Below, one piece after another: positions 9,700-22,432 of a stretch of DNA of 64,000 bases. The notes under the pieces are model-generated. The model saw nothing but the letters and a program-made list of their open reading frames with translations, was not told where the DNA came from and did no database searches. Numbering within the stretch: position 1 is the stretch's first letter; every line of letters begins with the position of its first letter. Both the position numbers and the translations under genes were made by a program. Origin of the DNA: Chamaelirium japonicum (taxonomy: Eukaryota; Streptophyta; Magnoliopsida; Liliales; Melanthiaceae); contig OX393552.1 in NCBI GenBank assembly GCA_947650365.1, forward strand, positions 53,141,428-53,205,427, written 5' to 3'.

Positions 9700-10700
9700 G
9701 GATCCGAGATGATGGCTGATAGCTGGAGGCCGCCTTCTAGAGGACTTTTGACGGGTTTAATTCCAGATAAGCCGAAATGCTCAAGAAGTTGGAGCGCATA
9801 TTGAGTTTGAGAGAGAACGAGTGAGGTAGAATCTCAAATCACTTGCATACACAGGAAAAAATGCAAATCGCCAAGATCTTTCATAGCGAATTGAGTGGAG
9901 AGGCATCGGATTATACGTTGAAGTACAACAGTATAGCTCCCGGTGAGAATGATATTGTCCACATAGAGTAGGAGCATAGCAATGCAGCCACCATGTTGCC
10001 AGAGAAACAGAGAGGTGTTGTGGGGACAACCCTGGAACCCGAGCTGAAGAAGGAAAGTAGTGAACTTTGTGTACCATGCCCGAGGCGCCTGTTTGAGGCC
10101 ATATAGAGCCTTGTGAAGTCGGCATACATGGGAGGGTCGTTTTGGGTCAACGAAGCCCGGTGGTTGATGAAGATAAACAACCTCCTCTAAATCACCATGG
10201 AGGAACACATTGGTAACATCAAGTTGACGGAGCGGCCAAGTGAAGGAGAGGGCCAAAGATAGGATGAGACGAAGGGTCCCAGACTTGACAACAGGGTTGA
10301 ACGTTTCGTCAAAGTCGAATCCCTCGCGTTGGTGGAACCCTTTGGCGACCAAACGAGCTTTGTAATGCTCAATTGATCTATCAGCACGATGCTTGAGTCG
10401 ATATACCCACTTGCACCCAACAATGTTCATGGAGGGTGCAAAAGGGACGAGAGACCAAGTAGAGTTCCGGGTGAGAGCGGAAATTTCTTGCTGCATGGCA
10501 TGAACCCAATGAGGATCAACCACTGCTTGTTTGTAGGTTGTTGGCTCAGGCGGGTGATCCTGCAAGTTAGCAAGAACAGTGAGAGGCAGAGGATGACGAG
10601 TAGCCAATAATACCTTTGGTCATTGTGTGCCATCACGGGTTAGAGTCACCATTGGGTGACCCGTCTGATTGGAAGAGGGAGTAGTAGCAGCAACTGGTGG
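9700..10700 (-). pseudogene. copia-2 reverse transcriptase region
   Basis: Contains the copia RT landmarks: VGCKWVYRLK, QLDVTNVFLHGDL, ALYGLKQAPRAW and the catalytic LLLYVDNI variant of the YVDD box, in family order. Non-functional fossil. Confidence 0.9.
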
Positions 10701-10959
10701 AGTGGCGGGGATCGGCCCAGCAGTGTGACGACTGTGAGGCTTGGTAGCCGTCGAATGGTTGGGCCAAGGAGGAACAAGTAGACTTGACCGAAGAGGCTCA
10801 GTCTCAGCTCCTGCGAGAGATGGTCCAGCTGATACTGTAGAAGTGTCGGGGCTACCGGTAGTAGTCAATGGAGTTGGTGCAGCTATAAGGGTGACATCCG
10901 GTGCGGTCGTGGAAGCATTATTTAAAGGCGCAACCAATGTCGGTGACTCGGTGGTAGCG

Positions 10960-12215
10960 ACTGGTTAGGAGGTGACAGGATCGGGCAAGATGACTGGTAG
11001 AGAGGGAGGCGGCTGAAAAGCGGGGTGCAAGGATCTGACGAAGAACACCATGAGGAAATCCTTGATAGCGAAATGCCGGTGGGGAGGAAGGCGGGGTTGA
11101 TGCAAGTGCTTGAGCAAATGGAAAGCTGCTTTCATTAAAGGAGACATGTCAGGAGAGATAGATCTTGCCGGTGGAGATGTCAAGGCATTTGTAGCCTTTG
11201 TGCTGCCCACTGTATCCGATGAACAAACATTCGAGAGACTTGTAGTCAAGTTTCCCATGACCAAATGGTTCTAGGAGTGGAAAACATGCACAGCCGAGGG
11301 TCCTCAAATGATTGTATGAGAGATGAGAGCCAAAAAGAGCCTCAAAAGGTGTTCGATCCTGCAGAGGCTTAGAAGACAAACGATTTATTAAATATATAGC
11401 AGTGGCAAATGCGATGTTCGAAAAATTTGAAGGTAAGCTAGCATGAGCCATCATAGTAAGACCGGTCTCCACAATGTGCCGATATTTTCTTTCTGCTAGT
11501 CCATTTTGTTCTGGAGTCCCTGGACATGAGAAAATATGAGAGATCCGCTCCTGAAGAAAGTAATAACGAAGTACATGACTTGCGTATTCTCCGCCAGCAT
11601 CAGTTTGAACGATTTTGACCCTTCTATTGAGCTGGTTTTGCATGAAGGTAATAAACTGAATAAAGAGTTGACCAACCTCTGACTTACGCCGTAAGGGAAA
11701 GTACCAAGAGAACCTAGAGCGCTCATCCACTATAATGAGATAAAAGCGAAAACCATCCATGTAGGTGGTGGGTGCCGGTCCCCAAACATCACTGTGGAGG
11801 GTATGTAGTGGTTCATGAGAGTAAGATTCACGTCTTGAAAATAGAATTTTGGATGACTTCCCAAGCTTACAGCTTTGACAGAAAGATTTATTAGCTTGAC
11901 CAGAACATTCTAAAAAAGGGTACAAATTTTTCAATAGATAAAAAGATGGATGTCCCAAGCGTGCATGCCAAGTATCGCTATCAGTTTTATTTGAGAAGAA
12001 GCCAGCTGCGGGAAGAGGATCACCAACGCCGATGGGATACAGTCCTCCATGTTTAGATCCTTCCAGCACTATTTGTCCGGTCTTCAGATTCTTTATTGCA
12101 AAGCCCCATGGATAAAAGAGAAAACAACAATTATTATCCTTTGTGAATTCAGAGACACTTAAAAGGTTTTTCTTCAGTTGAGGGACCACAATGCAGTGAT
12201 GTATGAGGAACAATT
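10960..12215 (-). pseudogene. copia-2 integrase region
   Basis: Shows the pre-integrase zinc motif region (WHARLGHPS and CQSCKLGKS), the integrase core (LHSDVWGPAPT, QTDAGGEY and PEQNGLAERKYRH) and the downstream LGCACFPLL and CLFIGYSGQHKGYKC motifs typical of copia. Part of the decayed element. Confidence 0.92.
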
Positions 12216-13320
12216 AGATGACCCATATCAGAGATTGGAAGACCTTCCCCATTTCCTACCATGATAGAATCAATTCCGGAGTATGGAGTCATACCTTCAA
12301 CATGGGAAGGACCCGCAGCCATATGATTGGTGGCCCCTGTGTCGGGGTACCATGCGGGATCATCAGCTATATGCATTGCAGCAAAGGTCTGGACGGAGTC
12401 CCCGAGAGCAGAATCTGGAGCGAAGCAGTTGTTGGTCTTGTGATAGAGATGGCCACAACGATAACAATACACTTCAGAATTTTTGGACGGTCCATTTTGA
12501 GGAGATGCACGACCGCCACATTAGTTGGAGGATCCACGAGCGCCACGATGAGTATGTTGAGGAGTGCGGCCTCTACTACGTCTACCTCGATGGTTAGTAT
12601 GGCTACCCCGACGTCTCCAGAGTTGGAGCGACCGTGGCCGCGGGAAGAGGAGGAATACATGGCAGTGGGTGGCTCAACCATTGCCACTGAGCGAGTTGCT
12701 TGGAGACATAGTTCGAAGTCAAAGATGAGAGCAATGACTTCATCAATAGTGGGAAAATCTTGAGATAGATTAACATCCACTACTATGGAATCATATTCGG
12801 AGCCGAGGCCCCGAAGAATCCAGCTGATGAGGTTATCATCATCAATTGGCTTCCCAACCCTCGCAAGTGCTTGGGCAAGGAATTTGGCCTGATGAACATA
12901 GTCGGAGACAAAGAGGGCACCTTTCGAGAGAGATTGAAGCTCAGCTTTTAGCTATTGGATGCGGGCTCTCGTGAGTATGCCATAAAGAACCTCAAGTGTA
13001 TGCCAAACCTCAATAGAGGTTGTGCATGTCCCGATTTGGGTAACAGGCGGCTCTGAGAGAGTTTGTGAGCCAAGAAAACACCATTTGGTCGAACCGGACC
13101 CATTGAAGGGCATTTGGAGAGGAGTCAGCTTCATCAGGACAGAGAGTAGTACCGTCGACGAACCCAAGGAGACCATGCGATCAGAGGACCGGGAGAACTT
13201 GGGTTTGCCAAGGAAAGTCGTTTGTGGCTGAAAGCTTGATGGAAACATCTTGACGAATGGCTTTGACAGTGGGAAAGGGGCGAGGGTGTTGGCGTCGGGG
13301 GCATCAGCAGAAGACATGGT
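12150..13320 (-). pseudogene. copia-2 gag and protease region
   Basis: The N-terminal gag part starts near 13316. A CCHC zinc knuckle (CYRCGHLYHKTNNC) lies near 12430-12470, followed by the aspartic protease active site in WYPDTGATNHM. Order and spacing are typical for copia polyproteins. Confidence 0.85.
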
Positions 13321-13342
13321 TGTCTTAGGCTCTGATACCATA

Positions 13343-13640
13343 TGAGAAAAGCAGAGTATGTAATGAAAGGCTCAATGCTCTGCCTTGTATATTTCATTGC
13401 TATATATAATGTTTACAGATGAGAGATCAATAGGATTGTATCCCATAAATTATGTAAACGTTACAACTTATTACAGCTGATAAGGAAAGAGATTGAATGT
13501 GATGTAGCTGTTGTGAAGGGGCTACAGCTGTTGTAGCAGAGAAGGAAAATGCAGCTGTTGGAGCATTGAAGGAAAGTGAGTAAGGGGCTGTAGCTGTTGT
13601 GAACAGCTATCCCCTGCATGATGATTGCTCACATCTCACA
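13343..13640 (-). repeat. 5' LTR of copia-2
   Basis: 298 bp, TGAGAAAAG to CTCACA. On its inner (left) side is the initiator-Met primer site. Confidence 0.9.
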
Positions 13641-14215
13641 CATATTACGGGGGGTGTGGGGGTGCCGATCGGGTGAACAGGGGGTCATCTGGTCAGGGGA
13701 TGAACTAAAGCACCTGACCCATCAGAATTCTGCAGTGAAGCATGCTCCCCTCCGTGACGGACTCTGGAGTCCGCTGACGCGGATCCGACAATCCCCGTTG
13801 CGCACCGACACCTCCATGTGGATCTCCTTCAAGCCCTCATTAGATCAACGCTGACGGGAGAGGTGGCTGTCCGCCATATGCGGCACGGGAGTGAAGCTAA
13901 GAACCCCTCTACTATTCATGCATGGCTGATGGCATGGCTTTGAAAATTCAAAAGCCCTTTGAGGGTAATAATATAAAATGGATTTTGGGTGTTGAATTGG
14001 GTTGTAGGTTAAGAACTCGATCCATTTGTCTTTCGACCTGACCCAATTACCATTGGATTATTTGGGGGTGTGCCGTTCCATCCGGTGTCGGAATTCAACG
14101 AAACCAGCGACAACGGACTCAGTTTTCCAAGCCCTTCGGCTTATTAAAAGCCAAGGTGATGTGAAGGCCCTCGAGTCAGTTGGGGTGGCGGTGTGCCTGA
14201 GAAAGCTTTGAGGGG
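13641..14215. other. Unclassified part of the outer element's 3' region
   Basis: No repeat period and no recognisable coding. It begins with a short G-rich patch resembling the G-rich block left of copia-2, which is consistent with copia-2 having split one region. Confidence 0.4.
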
Positions 14216-14219
14216 GTTG

Positions 14220-17200
14220 TCTTCTAGTGCCTAGGATAGGGCCTCAGGCTCCGTCTTCGAATACCAAAGCGTAGGCTTCGAGCTTCGTCAACGAATGTCG
14301 AGGGTAAAGGTTTCGAGCTTCGTCGTCGAATACCAAGGGCAGGGCCTCAGGCTTCGTCTTCAAATGCCAAGGGCAGGGCCTCGGGCTTCGTCTTCGAATG
14401 CCAATGATAGGGGTTGCCTTGGGTTGAGATAGTATCGACGTTTCAGGCTTCGTCAGGTGTCGAGGCAGCGAAGTCTGCCTCAAACTTTGTCTACGAATGT
14501 CGAGGCAGAGGTCGCCTCGGGTCAGGACGGTGCTGATGTCTCGGGATTCGTCAGGTGCCGAGGCGGTGAAGCTTGCCTCTGACTTTGTCATCGAATGCCG
14601 AGGCCAAGGTTGCTTCGGGCCGAGACGGTGCCGACGTCTCGGGCTTCGTCAAGTGCCGAGGTGGCGAAGCTTGCCTCGGACTTTGTCTTTGAATGCTGAG
14701 GTGATGGTCGCCTCGAGCCGAGACGATGTTGATATCTTGGGCTTCGTCAGGTGATGAGGTGGCGAAGCCTGTCTCGGACTTTGTCTTCGAATGCTGAGGC
14801 GAAGGTTGCCTCAGGCCGAGACAGTACTGATATCTGCCGAGGTGACGAAGCCTGCCTCGAACTTTATCTTCGAATGCCAAGGCGGAGGTTACCACGGGCC
14901 AAGACAGCATTGATATCTCGGGCTTCGTTAGATACCGGGCGATGAAGCCTGCCTCAAACTTTGTCTTCGAATATCAAGGCGAAGGTCGCCTCGGGTTGAG
15001 ATGGTGCAGACGTCTCGAGCTTCGTCAGGTGCTGAGGCGATGAAGCCTGCCTCGAACTTTGTCTTCCAATGCCAAGGCAAAGGTCTCCTTGGGCGGAGAC
15101 GGCGTCGACGACTCGAGCTTCGTCAGGTGCCGAGGCAGTGAATCTTGCCTTGGACTTTGTCTTAGAATGCCAAGGCTGTCCCCTCGGGCCGAGACGATGC
15201 CAACATCTCAGGCTTCGTCAGGTGCCAAGGCGGCGAAGCCTGCCTCAAACTTTGTCTTCAAATACCGAGGCGGAGGTCACCTCGGGCTGATATGGCGTTA
15301 ATGTCTCGGGATTCGTCAGGTACCGAGGTGGTGAAACTTTCCTCGGACTTTGTCTTCGAATGCCAAGGCGAAGGTCACCTCGGGCCGAAATGGTGCTGAC
15401 GTCTCAGGATTCATCAGGTGTCGAGGTGGTGAAGCCTGCCTCGGTCCTCAGACTTTGTCTTTGAATGCCAAGGTGGAGGTCGCCTCGGGCCGAGACGATG
15501 TCAACATCTCAGGCTTCTTTAGGTGCCGAGGCAGCAAAGCCTGCCTCGAACTTTGTCTTCCAATACTGAGGCGGAGGCCACATCGGGCCGAGACGGTGTC
15601 GACGTCTCAGGATTTATCAGGTACCGAGGCGGCAAAGCCTGCCTCAGACTTTGTCTTCGAATGTTATGGCGAAGGTCACCTCGGGGCGAGATGGTGCCGA
15701 TGTCTCGGCTTTCGTCAGGTGCCAAGGCAGCGAAGCCAGCCTCGGACTTTGTCTTTGAATGCTGAAGCGGAGGTCACCTCAGGCCAGGACGGTGCTGATG
15801 TCTCGAGCTTTGTCAGGTACCGAGGCGGTGAAGCCTACCTCGGACTTTGTCTTCGAATGTTGAGGCGAAGGTCGCCTCGGGCCGAGACGGTACCGATGCC
15901 TCGAGCTTCGTCAGGTGCCGAGGCGACGAAGACTGCATTGGACTTTGTCTTCGAATGCTGAGGCGGAGGTTGCCTCGGGCCGAGACGACATCGACATCTC
16001 AGGCTTCATCAGGTACCGAGGCGGCGAAGCCTATCTCGGACTTTATTTTCGAATACCGAAGTGAAGGTCGCCTTGGGCTGAGATGAAGCTGATGTCTCGG
16101 GCTTCATCAGGTGCCGAGGCGATAAAACTTACCTCAGACTTTGTCTTCAAAAGCCAACACGGAGGTTACCTCAGGCCAAGATAGCGTTGATGTCTCAGGC
16201 TTCGTCAAGTGCCGAGGCGGCGAAGCCTTCCTTAGACTTTTTCTTTGAATGCCAAGGTGAAGGTCGCCTCAAGCCGAGACGGTGCCAATGTCTCAGGCTT
16301 CGTCAAGTGTTGAGGCAGCGAAGCCTGCCTCAGACTTTGCCTTCGAATATCGAGGTAAAGGTCACCTCGGGCCGAGACGGCGTCGACATCTTGGGCTTCG
16401 TTAGGTGTCAAGGCGGTGAAGCCTGCTTCGGACTTTATCTTCGAATACTGAGGTTGTCCCCTCGGGTTGAGACGGTGTCGACGTCTCGAGCTTTGTCAGG
16501 TGCCAAGGCGGTGAAGCCTGCCTCAGACTTTGTCTTCAAATGCCGAGGCGGAGGTTGCCTCAGGCCGAGACAGCGTTGATGTCTCGGGCTTCGTTAGGTG
16601 CCGAGGCAATGAAACCAGCCTCGAACTTTGCCTTCGATGAGGCGAAGGTCGCCTCAGGCCGAGACGGTGCCAACGTCTTGGGTTTCGTCAGGTGCCGAGG
16701 TGATAAAGCCTGCCTCGATCTTTATACTTTATCTTCGAATGCTGAGGCGAAGGTCACCTCAAGCCGAGATGATGTCGACGTCTAGGGCTTCATCAGGTAC
16801 TAAGGCAATGAAGCCTGCCTCGGACTTTGTCTTCCAATATCGAGGCGGAGGTCATTTCAGACCGAGACAACATCGACATCTCGGGCTTCATTAAGCGCAG
16901 AGGTGACGAAGCCTGCCTTAGACTTTGTTTTCGAATGCCGAGGCGAAGGTCACCTCGGGCTGAGACGACGTCTACGTCTCGGGCTTTGTCAGGTGCCAAG
17001 GCAGCGAAGCCTGCCTCGGACTTTGTCTTCAAATACCAAGGTGAAGGTCGCCTCGGGCCGAGACGGTGCTGACGTCTTGGGCTTCGTCAGGTGCCAAGGC
17101 AGTGAAGTCTGCTTTGGACTTTGTCTTCAAATGCCAAGCTGAAGGTCGCCTGGGGTCGAGACAGTGCTGACATCTCAGGCTTTGTCACATGCCAAGGTGG

Positions 17201-17455
17201 CAAAGCCTGCCTCAGACTTTGTCTTTGAATACCGAGGTGGAGGTTGCCTCGGGCCAAGACGATGTCGATGTCTCAGGCTTTGCTTTCGAATGCTAAGGCT
17301 GTCGCCTTCGGCTGAGAGAGTATCGTCGTCTCAGGCTTTGTCTGGTACCGAGGCAGCGGAGCCTACCTCGGGCTGTGCATTCGAATTCCAAGGCTGTCAC
17401 CTTGGGCCGAGACGATATTGCCGTCTCGGGCTTTGTCTTTGAATGACAAAGGAAG
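14220..17455. repeat. 98-bp tandem array, about 30 copies
   Basis: A GC-rich unit of about 98 bp with landmarks TCGGGCTTCGTCAGGTGCC, CGGCGAAGCCTGCCTC, GACTTTGTCTTCGAATGCC and GCCTCGGGCCGAGACGG. Units degrade at both ends (14220-14430 and 17280-17455). Because 98 is not a multiple of 3, the reading frame rotates from copy to copy, so many open frames up to 200 codons appear on both strands; I treat them as artefacts. It lies between the 3' LTR and gag of the outer gypsy element. Confidence 0.9.
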
Positions 17456-17479
17456 GACATTGGGCTTGTTGATCGATGG

Positions 17480-18630
17480 TAGTTAGACTTTGAAGTACTC
17501 AACATGGCGCCTTTGTAATAGTTGGACTTAGGCAAAGCACCATTTCAGTTGAACCTATATCGAGACACGTAGCTTTGTACTATTGTAGGTTAGTCATCCG
17601 TATCGAAACACGAACCAAACTAACTGTGGCGAGACACTAGTGCATGTACCCTTATGTGACAACGGAAGCATGTGTGACGCCATTGATTCGGAGTACTCAG
17701 TGTAGCACCCTTGTATCGGTTGGACTTAGGTGAAGTACCGTTTTAGACAAACCTATATCTCGGGACACGTAGCTTTGTATCATTGTAGGTTTGTTGGTCG
17801 TGTCACAACGCTAACCGAACTAACTGTGGCGAGGCACTAGTGCATGTGTCCTTACGAGACAACGGGAGCATGTTAACGCCAATGATTCGGAGTACTCAAC
17901 GTAGCACCTTATATCGGTTGGACTTAGGCAAAGCGTTGTTTCAATTAAACCTACATCTCGGGATACATAGCTTTGTACTGTTGCAGGTTAGTTGGCCGTG
18001 TCACAACACTAACCAAACTAATTGTGGCGAGACACTAGTGCATATGCCCTTGCATGACAACGAGAGCATGTGCAACGCCATTGATTCGGAGTACTCAGCG
18101 TAGCATCCTTGTATCAGTTGGACTTAGATAAAGCGCCGTTTCAGTCGAACCTACGTCTCGGGACACATAGCTTTGTACCGTTGCAGGTTAGTTGGTTGTG
18201 TTACAACGCGAACCGAACTAACTATGGTGAGGCACTAGTGCATATGTCCTTATATGACAACGGGACATGTGTGATGCCAATGATTCGGAGTACTCAGCAT
18301 AGCGACCTTGTATCAGTTGGGCTTAGGCAAAGCACCATTTCAGTCGAACTGATATCTCAGGACACGTAGCTTTGTATTGTTGCAGGTTAGTCGGCCGTGT
18401 CGCAACACAAACCGAACTAAGTGTGGTGAGGCACTAGTGCATATGCCCTTACGTGAGAACGGAAGCATGTGTAATGCCATTGATTCGGAGTACTCAGCGA
18501 AGCACCCTTGTATCGGTTGGACTTAGGCGAAGTGCCATTTCAGTCGCACCTACGTTGGGGTCATATAGCTTTGTACCGTTGCAGGTTAACCGGCTCTATC
18601 ACAATTCGAACTGGACTAACTATGGCATTG
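17480..18630. repeat. 200-bp tandem array, about 5.5 copies
   Basis: The marker GATTCGGAGTACTC occurs at 17685, 17884, 18083, 18282 and 18482, a period of 199-200 bp. Other landmarks: GTATCGGTTGGACTTAGG, GACACGTAGCTTTGTA, and GAGGCACTAGTGCAT. Adjacent to, but unrelated in sequence to, the 98-bp array. Confidence 0.92.
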
Positions 18631-18639
18631 AGTAGAAGT

Positions 18640-20109
18640 TAAGATAGAATTTGATAGTCTTCGATAGAACTTGAACCGGCTGCCATTTTATTAATAACTC
18701 GGAAGATGTTACATTATGTATTTCAGATAAGCGGCATTCCAAGTTATTGATATTCGGTGGTCTTTTATTGTGATCGGTTGATAGGCTACTTCCCTTTGGT
18801 GTCCGTGGTCTTCCGAAGCTCGACGGGTCCATCGTTTGCCTGCCTTGGCCTCTTGGAGGATCCATCTTCTTTAGCCTGAGCGTTGTGAGCTTGAGTTATT
18901 GGTCTTGTTGGTTCTTTGTCAGAAAGATGCTTCTTCAGGTCAAGTTTCTTGTGAGCGATTTGATCATCCTCAACCTCAATCTCCCGCTGGATCCGATTGA
19001 AGAGCACTCCGAGGGAGGTAGGAGGATTTCGGATAAGGTCGTTGTAGATATGGAGATCGAAGCATAAGGTGTTCTGGAATATGAGCATAACAGCTTTATC
19101 ATCGAGGTGACGCATGGAGAGCGTAGCTTGCTTGTTCTTGAACCTCCGAGTAAACCCTCGGAGGGTTTCATCTGATCCCATCTTGAGTCAATAGAGGGAG
19201 TCCAGCTTCTTCTCCGGTTTGAGGTTCAGCCGATAGTGTTGAAAGAAGAGGTCTGTCAGATTCTCGAACCAACTCACAGAGCTGATCAGGAGGTTGTGAT
19301 ACCAATCAAGAGACATGTCGTCCTGGCTGCCAGCAAAAGTACGGCATAGAACCTGGTTGTTGTTATCATGTGGCGTCAGTGCCTGCTTGGAGGTGAGGAC
19401 ATGCATTATTGGATCTCCTGTGAGACAGTTGAACTTGGGGAGAGCAGGGGATCTCCAGCTTTGAGGAAACTGGGCTCGGAGAAGCAGCTAGTAAAGTGGC
19501 CCTTTAGAGGTATGATTGTTTCAACGATCACCTAGTTGGTCAGAGAGGCATCTCGAAGAAAGAGGAGGCAGAGAGGGCGTCAGAGTCTCTTTCGTCGTGG
19601 GATGCTCGATTGGGGCTCGATCGTCGTTTTAATATTGTTGAATTTTGGAGCGGTGGCCATCGTTCCGAACATCCTTCATGATGCAGGATCGAGGGATGAC
19701 TCGGAGCTGAAAGGCTCAGGATGGCGAGTAGACTTATTCAGATGTTTCCAAATCGTCGGCCTAGGAAGAATAGGCGAGGGTCCTCTCGAGAGGGATTCGA
19801 GTAACCGTTAAGGGATATCGACGATGGATCGTCTAGAAGGAACAGGAGATTGGTCGACCGACTGATAGACGTTTGCTCCATTGTTGATCTCGGTGGCTGA
19901 CCGTGGAAGGTTGACTCCTATGTTGATAGTGATTTGTCGGAGGGAGTCTCTCTCAACCATGAGAGCAGTGTTCTGCTTCATGAGAGTGAGGAGCTGGAAG
20001 TCCTCTGCTTTAATTTAATACGTCGCTTGAGGGTCGGCGACGGGTGAGACGTGCGCTTTCCCCAAGTGTTGCAAACTTGGGCCAGCAAGCTGAGGCGACT
20101 ACCGAGGTT
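18640..20109 (-). pseudogene. gag region of the outer gypsy element, joined to the end of integrase
   Basis: Minus-strand frames at 18786-19440 resemble the gag of the inner Tat element (shared words CRTFAGS, LDWYHNL, LNLKPEKKLDSLY, DLHIYND and NPP). To its left, 18690-18770 resembles the last residues of Tat integrase (the WNA...LK ending). The rest of pol, which in the inner element occupies about 3 kb between these points, is not here. The region ends at AGGTT (20105-20109), the target site of the inner element, and continues at 32938. Fossil. Confidence 0.8.
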
Positions 20110-20942
20110 TGTGGGGGAAAAATCTTCATGCCGATCCGAAGACTCCGCCTCACCAGTCAATTGATGTTGAAGGGTAGATCTCTGGTCGATCTGTTGGTTG
20201 GAAGGTAGGTTTGAAGGTTAAAGCTTTGGTCACTTTGAGTTTGAGGTTTTTAATAGGCAAACAGAGAAGATTGACACAAGAGGTGATATCGGAGTTCAAC
20301 CGAAGTCTACGTCTCCGTGCTATGGGGAGCAACCCGAATTCACTATCACTTTGTTTGAAGTGACCTCGACAGGCCGAGTGTCACTGAAGTATCTCCGATC
20401 TCTTCAGAGACAAGAAGAAGATCTAGGAGAATTGGAGGATTGAAAACTGGAATTCCAGAGCTCTGGTTTCTGGATTTGGATCTGGATCCTTTTTACATTT
20501 GAAGGCTCTGCTATTTATAGGATTTCCGGGGAGGAAATCTGGGAGCAAATGGCGATTTTTGCTGTTATATCCGGGGGATCCTCCAGGCGGGGCTGGTGGG
20601 TCCCGTGATAGCCTCTGCGAGCCCACCAGGCAGGGCTGGTGGGTCCTGCGGTAGTCTCTGTGGGTCCACCAGGCAGGGCCGGTGGGTCCCACGGTAGTCT
20701 CAGTGAGCCCACCAGGCAGGGCCGGTGGGTCCCGCGGTAGTCTCTGTGGGCCCACCAGGCAGGGCCGGTGGGTCCCACGGTAATCTCAGTGAGCCCACCA
20801 GGCAGGGCCGGTGGGTCCCGCGGTAGTCTCTATGGGCCCACCAAGCAGGGCCGGTGGGTCCCACGGTAGTCTCTGTGGGCCCACCAGGCAGGGCCGGTGG
20901 GTCCCGCGGTTTGTACACTTCTTGCCAAAATTTGCACCCACA
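20110..20942 (-). repeat. 3' LTR of inner Tat element
   Basis: TGTGGGGG to CACCCACA, 833 bp. Minus-strand TATA box CTATAAATAG at 20511-20520. U3, to its right, holds about eight copies of a 42-bp minisatellite (20578-20912; CCACCAGGCAGGGCCGGTGG) alternating between two subtypes. Boundary to the interior is GTTATCCCTTCC. Confidence 0.93.
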
Positions 20943-21019
20943 GTTATCCCTTCCAAGTTAGCTAGGGATCATTCTGGCTGGCTTGGATTCTTGGTGCAAA
21001 ATTAACAACCCCCTGCCAC

Positions 21020-22215
21020 GTGCGCAAAACATTCCTCAAGTGTTAGCGTAGATGGATCGATCAGCTAATTCCGACTGATCAGTCAAAGTTGATCGATTGG
21101 TTGATTTTGACCAATCGGTCAAAGTTGACCGATCGGTTGATTTTGACCGATCGGTCAAAGTTGACCGATCGGTTAATTTCAACCGGTCGAGGTCGAGGCG
21201 ATCGGTCAAAAGACATAGTTTTTCGACCGATCTAGTAGAAATTTGACAAATCGGTTGAACTTGACCGATCGGTCAATTTTGACCGATTGGTTAAGTTCAA
21301 TCGGTCGAGGTCGAGGCGATCGGGCAAAAACCTAAGTTTTTCGCCCGATCCAGTAGAAATCTGACCGATCGGTTGAATTTGACCGATCGGTTAAATTCAA
21401 TCGGTCGAGATCGAAGCGATCAGACAAAAACCTAAGTTTTTCGCCCGATCCAATAGAAATATGACCGATCAGTTGAATTTGCCCGATCGGTCAAGTATGA
21501 TCGATCGGTTAAATTCAACCGGTCGAGGTCGAGGCGATCGGGAAAAAACCTATGTTTTTCACCCGATCTAGTAGAAATCTGACCGATCGGTCAAGCATGA
21601 TCGATCGGTTAAATTCATCCGATCGAGGTCGAGGCGATTGGGCAAAAACCTAAGTTTTTCGCCCGATCCAGTAGAAATCTGACCGATCGATCAAGTATGA
21701 CCGATCGGTTAAATTTAATCGGTCGAGGTCGAGGCGATCGGGCAAAAACCTAAGTTTTTTGCCCGATCCAGTAGAAATCTGACCGATCGGTTGAATTTGA
21801 TCGATCGGTCAAGTATGACCGATCGGTTAAATTCAACCGGTCGAGGTCGAGGCGATCGGGCAAAAACCTAAGTTTTTCGCCCGATCCAGTAGAAATCTGA
21901 CCGATCGGTTGAATTTGAACGATCGATCAAGTATGACCAATCGGTTAAATTTAACTGGTCAAGGTCGAGGCGATCGGGCAAAAACCTAAGTTTTTCGCCC
22001 GATCCAGTAGAAATTTGACCGATCGATCAAACTTGACCGATCGGTCAAGTTTGATCGATCGGTTAAAATCAACCGATCGAGGTCGAGGCGATCAGGCAAA
22101 AACCTAAGTTTTTTACCCGATCTAGTAGAAATTTGACCAATCGGTTAATCTTGACCGATCGGTCAAGTTTGACCGATCGGTTAAATTCAACCGATGGAGA
22201 TTGAGGCGATCGGGC
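21020..22215. repeat. 100/118-bp tandem array built of the palindrome GACCGATCGGTC
   Basis: About ten units, marked by a CGCCCGATCCAGTAGAAAT-like word near 21234, 21351, 21452, 21571, 21671, 21771, 21889, 22006 and 22125. Spacing is either about 100 or about 118 bp, the difference being one optional 18-bp block. Each unit holds two or three 18-bp blocks with the perfect palindrome GACCGATCGGTC or its derivatives. It lies between the 3' LTR and the antisense gene. Confidence 0.9.
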
Positions 22216-22432
22216 AAGAGAGCCTGTTTTTTGCTCGATCCTTTGGAAAATTACCTGATCGTCTGCCTGTCGAACGGGTAAAGTCTTCGAAAGGCGATTG
22301 AGAACAATTGTTCTGTTTGAGCCGATGGTTCACATGGACCGGTGCTTCTCCTGAACTGGCGGTTCGGGTGGTTTCGATGTTTCGGCTGGCTCCGATGGTT
22401 CGCCTGGAAGAGTGCTTGCTCTGGATTGACGC

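Larger units (their letters stand above)
7465..13640 (-). mobile_element. Ty1/copia element (copia-2) with 298-bp LTRs, nested in the outer gypsy element
   Basis: LTRs 7465-7762 and 13343-13640, both 298 bp, start TGAGAAAAGCAGAG and end CATCTCACA. Minus-strand order from the right: LTR, primer site TGGTATCAGAGC (13329-13340, initiator-Met type), gag with zinc knuckle, protease, integrase, reverse transcriptase, RNase H, purine tract, LTR. The pol order IN-RT-RH is diagnostic of copia. The element is decayed, with several breaks, and carries a LINE-type insertion in RNase H. LTRs differ at about 24 of 298 positions by eye (about 8%, roughly 3 million years). No clear 5-bp target duplication (AATTA against CATAT). 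Confidence 0.92.

Noticed and set aside
13329-13340. tRNA-like sequence near the copia-2 LTR
   Set aside because: It is only a 12-nt primer-binding site complementary to initiator-Met tRNA, as also at 40300-40311.
14244-17535. Possible CRISPR array or repetitive protein gene
   Set aside because: Units are directly adjacent with no unique spacers, the genome is plant nuclear, and the frame shifts at each copy.
20423-20918. Pro/Gly-rich repeated protein frames in the LTR
   Set aside because: Translations of the U3 minisatellite, repeated in the other LTR at 32376-32993.
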